Assembly: GCA_020355945.1 (NCBI GenBank)
Contig: CP070627.1
Coordinates: 6,865,890-6,871,776, forward strand
Length of the DNA: 5,887 nucleotides
Direction of reading: 5' to 3'
Origin: Candidatus Aminicenantota bacterium
GTDB taxonomy: Bacteria; Acidobacteriota; Aminicenantia; UBA2199
Position numbers and translations under genes: made by a program. Positions 1 through 4,872 of the stretch are shown here, piece by piece; the first letter of the stretch is position 1, and each line of letters opens with the position of its first letter. Under the pieces are notes generated by a model. It ran no database searches. It saw only the letters and a list, made by a program, of their open reading frames with translations, and was not told where the DNA came from.

Positions 1-2
1 TT

Positions 3-902
3 CGAATGGGTATATGGCAAGATGCCCACGCCTGGGTCTGGAAAAGGGATCTGGAAAGCACAAATTTTCAATCGACACGGTTTATTGGAAAAGACGGGAT
101 GGCAATTAACCCCTTTGAAAGCATTGGCCCACGGGAAGCGGTCTTTCGTGAAGAGCCGGGGATACAGAGAATCTTTTATTCACACTATAAGGATAGCCCG
201 AAATCATACGCATTGGTCAGCAGACACCAGGTATACACCACCTGGTTCAACTCGAACGATAATAATAGACATATCTCTGCAAAAACTTCCGGTATGTATT
301 ACTTAAAGGCGATGACTAATGAAAAAATTCCGTTGTACAGTGGGAAACCTATTGCCGTCACCTGGGACAATCGGAATAAGAAAAGCATATTTGCATGGGT
401 AAATCAAAATCGGGAAAGTGACGAACATAGTAGAGAGGTGCTCGTCTCAGTTGGGTATATCGATAACGAAATTCTCCCACAACCAAGGAGCCTAGGGGTA
501 AAATCAAATGTAGGAGTGGGTCTCGCATGTAATAAAGGTTCAGCGGGAAGATACGATTGTATTCTTGCATACGTAGATGCTGACCGGGCGGATGGAGCGG
601 TAAGAATTAAAAGATTCCGTGCAAGTAAAACAAAAAATAGTTATTTCCTGGTCATCGATCCCAATACATATAAAACTGGAATGAAAACCGGGTCTAGCAT
701 TGCCGCCTGGTATAATAAAGGAACCGGGAGGTTCTATATGGCCATTCGCCAGGCCGATTACGGGCAATATCTATTAACCTACTCTTCAAAATATGGAGCG
801 AACTGGAGAATGGAATGTTGTTTAGGGTACTCCATAACTGGACCGACTGCTGTTAGCTATGAACAAGGTGAAAGAAACTGTTTAGTATGGTTAGGAGAAT
901 AA
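3..902 (+). CDS. C-terminal part of a beta-rich, possibly propeller-like protein of unknown function (5' partial)
   Basis: The reading frame is open to the left edge (the codon before the ATG at 6 is CGA) and ends at TAA 900-902. The ATG at 6 is therefore probably internal, and the gene likely begins outside the window. I do not recognise a named family. Residue numbers count from that ATG. About four loosely similar units can be seen, each a Gly/Pro-led strand, a short polar turn and a second strand ending in an Ala/Trp pattern: around 113-132 (PIAVTW then IFAWV), 169-191 (VGLAC then CILAYV), 229-248 (SIAAWY then FYMAIR) and 279-298 (TAVSY then CLVWL). Such repeats resemble the blades of sialidase/BNR-like beta-propellers, which are usually extracytoplasmic, but the canonical Asp-box (SxDxGxxW) is not evident. 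The signal peptide, if any, lies upstream. It is separated from the rib genes by a repeat and a new promoter, so it is probably not part of their operon. The coding call is fairly secure; the fold is a guess. Confidence 0.7.
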   Translation, partial: RMGIWQDAHAWVWKRDLESTNFQSTRFIGKDGMAINPFESIGPREAVFREEPGIQRIFYSHYKDSPKSYALVSRHQVYTTWFNSNDNNRHISAKTSGMYYLKAMTNEKIPLYSGKPIAVTWDNRNKKSIFAWVNQNRESDEHSREVLVSVGYIDNEILPQPRSLGVKSNVGVGLACNKGSAGRYDCILAYVDADRADGAVRIKRFRASKTKNSYFLVIDPNTYKTGMKTGSSIAAWYNKGTGRFYMAIRQADYGQYLLTYSSKYGANWRMECCLGYSITGPTAVSYEQGERNCLVWLGE

Positions 903-942
903 CAAATATTTGGCAAAAAACCGAATGTTCAAGAGTTCCCTT

Positions 943-1006
943 CATTTGTCTCCTGTGTTCCGTCGTTTGTCGTTTTTCCTTTGTGCCTCTTTGTGTATCT
1001 CTGTGG
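943..1006. repeat. Degenerate CTYTGTG (reverse strand CACARAG) short-period intergenic repeat
   Basis: On the + strand CTTTGTG occurs at 979-985 and 989-995, and CTCTGTG at 999-1005, exactly 10 nt apart. Looser copies lie upstream: TTTGT at 945-949 and 966-970, and CTGTG at 953-957. Read on the reverse strand this is a CACAGAG/CACAAAG-type array, which gives spurious short peptides rich in H, T, R, E and Q. Arrays of this look are known to me as dispersed non-coding repeats in several environmental bacterial genomes; that is recollection, not a search. I regard the reverse-strand ORF that spans this stretch as an artefact of the repeat. The periodicity is visible in the sequence; the function is unknown. 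Confidence 0.6.
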
Positions 1007-1020
1007 CTAAAATTAAGCAA

Positions 1021-1049
1021 TTGAAATATAACTCCCAAAGAGTTATAAT
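1021..1049 (+). promoter_or_regulatory. Predicted sigma70-type promoter of the ribD-ribE(-ribBA) unit
   Basis: TTGAAA at 1021-1026 matches the -35 consensus at five of six positions. TATAAT at 1044-1049 is a perfect -10 box, and the spacer is 17 bp. The expected start of transcription, about 7 nt after the -10 box, is at or next to position 1056, the A of the ribD ATG. This would give a leaderless or near-leaderless mRNA. An in-frame TAA at 1029-1031 excludes a longer ribD. The caveat is that the lineage, and hence its sigma-factor preference, is unknown. Confidence 0.6.
1027..1047. promoter_or_regulatory. Perfect palindrome (8 bp arms, 5 bp centre) inside the ribD promoter; possible operator
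   Basis: TATAACTC at 1027-1034 is the exact reverse complement of GAGTTATA at 1040-1047, with CCAAA between them. The palindrome fills the spacer right after the -35 box and covers the first four bases of the -10 box. A protein bound there would block RNA polymerase, so an operator is the natural reading. As RNA it would be transcribed only from an upstream promoter, where it could form a small hairpin just before the ribD start. There is no T-tract, so it is not a convincing terminator. Confidence 0.5.
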
Positions 1050-1055
1050 ACCCTC

Positions 1056-2159
1056 ATGGACCTGAACACTCAATTGAGAGTTACGATAGATGATATTAAA
1101 TTTATGAAAGCAGCACTTCTGCTCAGCAAAAAGGGTACCGGACTTACAGAGCCCAACCCGTTAGTGGGCGCGGTGGTGGTGAAAAACAATCGCGTGATTT
1201 CCTCCGGTTATCATGCACGATATGGCGCGCCCCATGCCGAACAGATCGCTTTAAAAAACGTAAATGAGACCGGCACCACGTTGTATGTGACATTGGAACC
1301 CTGCACTCATCATGGTAAAACCCCTCCCTGTACGGATTGTATCTTAAAAAACAAAGTAAAGCGAGTCGTAATGGCGATGAAAGACCCCAATCCCCTGGTT
1401 AATGGCAAAGGAATCAAATTGCTGGAAGACCAGGGTGTGACCGTAGACCTGGGGCTGCTTCAACATGTTGCCTCAAAAATCAATCGCCATTATATCACAT
1501 ATATGACTAAAAAAAGACCTTATGTCACGCTAAAAGCAGGTGTTTCCATTGACGGCAAATTAACAGACAAATACAGGAATTCCCAATGGATCACGGATGA
1601 AACCTTACGACAATACTCCCACAGTTTCAGGGGAGAATTTTCTGCTGTAATGGCAGGTGCTCAAACGGTTATTGATGATGACCCCCAGTTGACGCTGCGA
1701 GAAAAAGGCTGGAAATATAAACAATTGTACCGGGTTATCCTGGATTCCCGGAACCGGCTGGACACAAACCTGAGAATCTTCAAAGAACAACAGCGCTTCC
1801 CGTTAATCTTATTTTCCTCGAAAAAGACCCGGGACAAAGCGCCAAAAATAGAGCATCATTTTTTTGTCAGCCCCGATGAAACAGGCCGCGGCCTAAAATT
1901 GGCAGAGATTTTGGAAACACTTTATGGTATGGGTATTGCATCGGTCCTGGTAGAAGGCGGCGGATACATCTTTGATTCCTTTTTAAAAACACAACGGTAT
2001 GATGAAATCGTGCTTTCTACAGCCAATACACTCATCGGGGGAGAAGCCTCCGTGCAGTTCTTTCCCTCCGGCGCCAGTGTGTCTTCCCCAATAATACTTA
2101 AAAAAAGAGAGATTATCCCTTTAGAAACCGGTTACATCATCAGGGGGTATAGAGCCTAA
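1056..2159 (+). CDS. ribD: RibD: bifunctional diaminohydroxyphosphoribosylaminopyrimidine deaminase / 5-amino-6-(5-phosphoribosylamino)uracil reductase
   Basis: This cytosolic enzyme performs the second and third steps of the GTP branch of riboflavin synthesis: zinc-dependent deamination of the pyrimidine, then NADPH-dependent reduction of the ribosyl side chain. The N-terminal deaminase domain (about 14-145) has PNPLVGAVVV at 33-42, the zinc/catalytic HAE motif at 60-62, and EPCTHHGKTPPC at 81-92, whose C83 and C92 complete the zinc site. The reductase domain (about 154-367) has TLKAGVSIDGK at 158-168, SQWIT at 176-180, DDDPQLTLR at 207-215 and the glycine-rich VEGGG at 299-303. Its 367 residues match the family. 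The start at 1056 is the earliest possible because a TAA lies in frame at 1029. It has no clear Shine-Dalgarno site, which fits the predicted leaderless transcript. Met17 (1104) directly precedes the conserved KAALLLSKKG stretch and is a possible alternative start, but it has no good ribosome site either. The stop codon overlaps the ribE start as TAATG. Confidence 0.96.
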   Translation: MDLNTQLRVTIDDIKFMKAALLLSKKGTGLTEPNPLVGAVVVKNNRVISSGYHARYGAPHAEQIALKNVNETGTTLYVTLEPCTHHGKTPPCTDCILKNKVKRVVMAMKDPNPLVNGKGIKLLEDQGVTVDLGLLQHVASKINRHYITYMTKKRPYVTLKAGVSIDGKLTDKYRNSQWITDETLRQYSHSFRGEFSAVMAGAQTVIDDDPQLTLREKGWKYKQLYRVILDSRNRLDTNLRIFKEQQRFPLILFSSKKTRDKAPKIEHHFFVSPDETGRGLKLAEILETLYGMGIASVLVEGGGYIFDSFLKTQRYDEIVLSTANTLIGGEASVQFFPSGASVSSPIILKKREIIPLETGYIIRGYRA

Positions 2160-2746
2160 TGTTTACCGGTATTATTTTAAAAATGGGCAAACTGGTTTCT
2201 TTGGAAAAGAAGAACCCCATTACCCTTACTGTAGAAACCGGGCCGCTGGGACAGGTGAAAATCGGGGATTCGATGGCAGTCAATGGCGCCTGTTTGACTG
2301 TGGTTGCCTTTGACGGCAGCCAGTGTCAATTCCATCTCAGTGACGAAACATTGAAACTCTCTAATTTCAACGATTTAACCCGGGGCAGTTATGTGAACCT
2401 CGAACTGCCCTTAACCCTGCAGGATTTTTTAGGGGGTCACCTGGTGAGCGGTCACCTGGATGGGGTAGTACGGCTCAAGTCTATCCAAAAACGCAGCACC
2501 AGCACCACGTTTTCCTTCACCTTCCAGGACCGGGAATGGCGAAAATTTTTGATTCACAAAGGCTCAGTCACCCTCAACGGTATCAGTTTAACCCTGACCG
2601 AAGTCCGGGAATCGTTTTTTTCAGTAGAAGCGATCCCCCATACCCTGGAGACCACCAACCTTAAATATGCAAAAATTGGAGAACGGTTGAACCTGGAACT
2701 TGATTTAATCGGGAAATATTTATATAATTTAAGGTTATTAACGTAA
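2159..2746 (+). CDS. ribE: RibE: riboflavin synthase (alpha subunit)
   Basis: This is the last enzyme of the pathway: it dismutates two molecules of 6,7-dimethyl-8-ribityllumazine to riboflavin and the pyrimidine intermediate, normally as a homotrimer. At 195 residues it is close to the usual size and has two tandem lumazine-binding barrels (about 1-97 and 98-190). The N-terminus MFTGII, with the functionally important Phe2, is intact. VNGACLTV at 41-48, SDETL at 61-65, GGHLVSGHLDG at 92-102, KGSVTLNGISLTL at 134-146 and PHTLETTNL at 160-168 are the expected motifs of the two halves. One small deviation is that the acidic residue usual after MFTGII is replaced by Leu-Lys. The ATG shares one base with the ribD stop (TAATG), and AGGGGG at 2142-2147 inside ribD provides a ribosome site, so translation is probably coupled. 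The gene is called ribC or ribE in different nomenclatures. Confidence 0.96.
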   Translation: MFTGIILKMGKLVSLEKKNPITLTVETGPLGQVKIGDSMAVNGACLTVVAFDGSQCQFHLSDETLKLSNFNDLTRGSYVNLELPLTLQDFLGGHLVSGHLDGVVRLKSIQKRSTSTTFSFTFQDREWRKFLIHKGSVTLNGISLTLTEVRESFFSVEAIPHTLETTNLKYAKIGERLNLELDLIGKYLYNLRLLT

Positions 2747-2776
2747 TCGTGCAATTCGTATAACAGGATAGACATA

Positions 2777-2817
2777 AAGCCCGACCTGGAGGGGAGAAAC
2801 CCTTTGGCGAGGGGCTT
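2777..2817 (+). promoter_or_regulatory. Possible two-tier stem-loop in the ribE-ribBA gap
   Basis: AAGCCC at 2777-2782 can pair with GGGCTT at 2812-2817. Inside it CTGGAGGG (2786-2793) can pair with CCCTTTGG (2800-2807), counting three G-U pairs, around a GAGAAA loop. The outer stem ends just before the AGGG ribosome site of ribBA at 2821-2824, so folding could affect translation or protect a processed 5' end. It lacks a U-tract and does not match the FMN riboswitch or another riboswitch that I can recognise. The pairing is seen in the sequence; any function is inferred. Confidence 0.3.
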
Positions 2818-2820
2818 AAA

Positions 2821-2824
2821 AGGG
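2821..2824 (+). promoter_or_regulatory. Ribosome binding site of ribBA
   Basis: AGGG, preceded by AAA, lies 8 nt before the ATG at 2833 and supports that start over the second in-frame ATG at 2845 (Met5), which has only AAAAGA in front of it. Confidence 0.6.
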
Positions 2825-2832
2825 ATAAGAAA

Positions 2833-4047
2833 ATGAACAAAAGAATGTCAATTTCAGTACCGGAAGCGATTGAATATGTCAAGAAAGGTAAAATGATCGT
2901 CATTGTTGATGATGAAGATAGAGAGAACGAAGGCGATTTGATGGTGGCCTCGGAAAAGATCACTCCCGAAGCAGTGAATTTTATGGCCACTCACGGCAGG
3001 GGATTGATCTGCGTCTCTTTGACAGAAGAGAGGAGTGATGAACTGGAACTTCCTTTAATGGTGGGTGAAAACACGTCTCATTTTGAGACACCCTTTACCA
3101 TTTCCGTGGATGCCAAAAAAGGCACCACCACAGGTATTTCAGCTTATGACCGGGCAGCGACAATAAAATGCTTGATCGATCCTGACACGAAACCTTCCGA
3201 CCTGGCCCGACCCGGTCATATTTTCCCTTTGAGGGCCAGGAAAGGTGGTGTGCTGGTGAGAACAGGTCAAACCGAAGCGTCCCTGGACCTGGCCAGGATC
3301 GCAGGACTGAACCCCTCAGGCGTTATCTGTGAAGTCATGAAAGACGACGGCACCATGGCCCGCATACCTGACCTGGAGAAATTTAAAGAAACTTTCGGTA
3401 TTCCTATTATTACCATTGAAGAAATCATCAAATACAGGCTCCAGGAAGAAATCCTGGTGGAACAAGAAGCAGAAGCCACCATTCCCACCCCCTGGGGAGA
3501 ATTCATTATCAAAGCCTTTGTGGATATGATCAATAAAGAAACCCATGTGGCCCTGGTTTACGGTGATATCAACAGTGATGAGCCGGTCCTGGTGCGGGTA
3601 CATTCCCAGTGCCTCACCGGCGACACCTTTGGCTCTTTAAAATGCGACTGCGGCCCTCAACTGCATAATGCCATGGAGCGAATCGCAAAAGAAGGCCGAG
3701 GGGTGCTGCTGTACCTGTTGAACCAGGAGGGAAGAGGAATTGGCCTGGTCAACAAAATAAAGGCCTATAAACTACAAGAAGATGGCCTGGATACAGTAGA
3801 AGCCAACCTGGAACTGGGCTTTAAAGAAGACCAGCGCGATTACGGGATTGGCGCACAAATACTGCGAGTCCTGGGATTGAAAAAATTAAAACTACTTACC
3901 AACAACCCCAGGAAATTTATTGCCCTCTCCGGTTACGGCCTGGAAATCGTAGAGCGAGTACCGGTGGAAGTGGATTACGGTAAAGAAAATATCCACTACA
4001 TGAAAACCAAAAAAGAAAAAATGGGGCATTTACTGACCAAAGTGTAG
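2833..4047 (+). CDS. ribBA: RibBA: 3,4-dihydroxy-2-butanone 4-phosphate synthase / GTP cyclohydrolase II
   Basis: This bifunctional cytosolic enzyme starts both branches of riboflavin synthesis. Its N-terminal domain (about 6-203) converts ribulose 5-phosphate to 3,4-dihydroxy-2-butanone 4-phosphate plus formate. It shows DDEDRENEGDL at 26-36, THGRGLIC at 53-60, DRAAT at 106-110, RPGHIFPLRAR at 126-136 and TGQTEASLDLARIAGL at 144-159. The C-terminal GTP cyclohydrolase II domain (about 207-400) opens GTP to the diaminopyrimidine. It has VRVHSQCLTGD at 254-264 and LKCDCG at 269-274, giving zinc ligands C260, C271 and C273. It also has NQEGRGIGL at 297-305, DQRDYGIGAQIL at 333-344 and LLTNNPRK at 354-361. 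All key residues of both halves appear present, so both activities are expected. The length of 404 is typical of the fusion. It starts 86 bp after ribE, with a possible hairpin in the gap, and is probably in the same operon. The gene that often follows, ribH, is not here. Confidence 0.97.
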   Translation: MNKRMSISVPEAIEYVKKGKMIVIVDDEDRENEGDLMVASEKITPEAVNFMATHGRGLICVSLTEERSDELELPLMVGENTSHFETPFTISVDAKKGTTTGISAYDRAATIKCLIDPDTKPSDLARPGHIFPLRARKGGVLVRTGQTEASLDLARIAGLNPSGVICEVMKDDGTMARIPDLEKFKETFGIPIITIEEIIKYRLQEEILVEQEAEATIPTPWGEFIIKAFVDMINKETHVALVYGDINSDEPVLVRVHSQCLTGDTFGSLKCDCGPQLHNAMERIAKEGRGVLLYLLNQEGRGIGLVNKIKAYKLQEDGLDTVEANLELGFKEDQRDYGIGAQILRVLGLKKLKLLTNNPRKFIALSGYGLEIVERVPVEVDYGKENIHYMKTKKEKMGHLLTKV

Positions 4048-4110
4048 GTGTTTCAGGCACCAGGTAATAACTTAAGGCATTAAGCATCAGGCAAATAGGT
4101 AGTAGGTGTA
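4046..4110. repeat. About 7-nt periodic AGGYANY array filling the ribBA-HEAT gene gap
   Basis: Units beginning AGG or a one-to-two-base variant start at 4055, 4062, 4069 (AAC), 4075, 4082 (AAG), 4089, 4097 and 4104, so successive spacings are 7, 7, 6, 7, 7, 8 and 7 nt. Typical units are AGGCACC, AGGCATT and AGGTAGT. Another AGG at 4046 overlaps the ribBA stop. The array occupies nearly the whole gap. It includes a small inverted repeat, CTTAA at 4071-4075 and TTAAG at 4080-4084. Its last unit, AGGTGT, sits just before the ATG of the next gene and may serve as its ribosome site. The periodicity is direct observation; origin and role are unknown. Confidence 0.6.
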
Positions 4111-4851
4111 ATGGATGTGAACGTCAAAGCATTTTTAAGGCTTAAGTCCGTCAGGCAGATAGAATACCTGGAGGAAGGTGATTTTACTCATCTAAAGCGA
4201 AACGAAAAAATTGAGTTTTTGAAAACCCTCCTGAAAGAGGAAATCTCTTCTGACACTGCTGCCTGTGCACTTTCACTATTAAAAGAACTAAATTACCCGG
4301 ATCGCTATTATTTCCGTAAATTCTTATACCATAAAGACGACGCTGTGGCTGATGTCGCTCGAAAAGCCATTAATAAGTTAGACAGGAAAAGGAGTGACAC
4401 CATAACGATGGAGGACATGCTTCGAGAAGGAGAAAGCGACGATCGCATCCTGTTAGCCGATTATTTCCTGGCCCAAGAAGGAAAAATAAACGAAGAAGCA
4501 TTAATCGCCTTTTTACGTATTAATGACATGAGGGTTAGAGATTTGATTATTAAAAAAGTGACATCAGAGCATGAGGTGGATGATGCGCTGCTCAGTGAGA
4601 CCATTACCAGGGGTGCGGCCTGGTATGTGCGGGCCGCATTGGTTGAAATATTGGGCAATCGAAAAAGCCAACACCTGTTTGACAGCATTGACTTCTTAAT
4701 GAATGACAGTAACGTAGAGGTTAAATTAAAGCTGATCGATGCCCTGGCAAAATTAGGCATGGAGAAGGGAAGGGTGTATTTGCAGCAATTGACCCATGAC
4801 ACCATCATTTGGGTGCGAAAACAGGCGCATCGGGCGCTGCAAAAACACTAA
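4111..4851 (+). CDS. HEAT-like repeat (alpha-solenoid) protein of unknown function
   Basis: A 246-residue soluble protein with no signal peptide or membrane segment. Successive helical pairs carry the HEAT-like pattern of a hydrophobic helix, an Asp/Asn turn and a second helix with VR or VK followed by spaced Ala/Leu. Units are seen near 66-91 (DDAVADVARKAINKL), 129-151 (NDMRVRDLIIKKV), 159-182 (AWYVRAALVEILG), 187-217 (NDSNVEVKLKLIDALAKLG) and 219-245 (TIIWVRKQAHRALQK). Such solenoids usually bind proteins and have no catalytic residues. The start at 4111 is forced: TAG at 4096-4098 is in frame upstream and no other start codon lies between. AGG at 4104-4106, part of the heptamer array, is the likely ribosome site. 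The stop is 21 bp before the next gene, so this protein is probably co-expressed with the membrane protease and may be a cytosolic partner; that link is inference. Its position after ribBA is where ribH is often found, but no lumazine synthase motif is present. Confidence 0.8.
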   Translation: MDVNVKAFLRLKSVRQIEYLEEGDFTHLKRNEKIEFLKTLLKEEISSDTAACALSLLKELNYPDRYYFRKFLYHKDDAVADVARKAINKLDRKRSDTITMEDMLREGESDDRILLADYFLAQEGKINEEALIAFLRINDMRVRDLIIKKVTSEHEVDDALLSETITRGAAWYVRAALVEILGNRKSQHLFDSIDFLMNDSNVEVKLKLIDALAKLGMEKGRVYLQQLTHDTIIWVRKQAHRALQKH

Positions 4852-4862
4852 AATAAAAAAAA

Positions 4863-4868
4863 GGGAGG
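4863..4868 (+). promoter_or_regulatory. Strong ribosome binding site of the protease gene
   Basis: GGGAGG, in the A-rich 21-bp gap after the HEAT-like gene, ends 4 nt before the ATG at 4873 and fixes that start. No promoter or terminator fits in the gap, supporting joint transcription. Confidence 0.75.
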
Positions 4869-4872
4869 AAAC

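Noticed and set aside
22..306. A second + strand ORF of 94 residues inside the first gene
   Set aside because: It lies in another frame of the longer open frame and has no ribosome site or recognisable domain.
853..1038. Reverse-strand 61-residue ORF
   Set aside because: Its composition (HRDTQRGTKEKRQTTEH) is the typical spurious translation of the CACARAG repeat. It has no ribosome site and overlaps the end of the upstream gene.
903..1055. FMN riboswitch (RFN element) upstream of ribD
   Set aside because: The conserved RFN segments such as AGGGTGAAATTCCC and the terminal GATGAG-type box are absent. The region is instead a repeat plus a promoter that starts at the ATG.
2761..2832. FMN riboswitch or terminator before ribBA
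   Set aside because: AAGCCCG and GGGGAGAAACCC loosely recall RFN pieces, but the gap is too short and the order does not fit. There is no U-tract after the stem, so an intrinsic terminator is also unlikely.
2661..2990. Reverse-strand 109-residue ORF across the ribE-ribBA gap
   Set aside because: It overlaps two well-supported genes, has low-complexity Ser/Leu content and shows no recognisable motif.
4046..4110. CRISPR array
   Set aside because: The units are only about 7 nt, with no spacers and no cas genes nearby.
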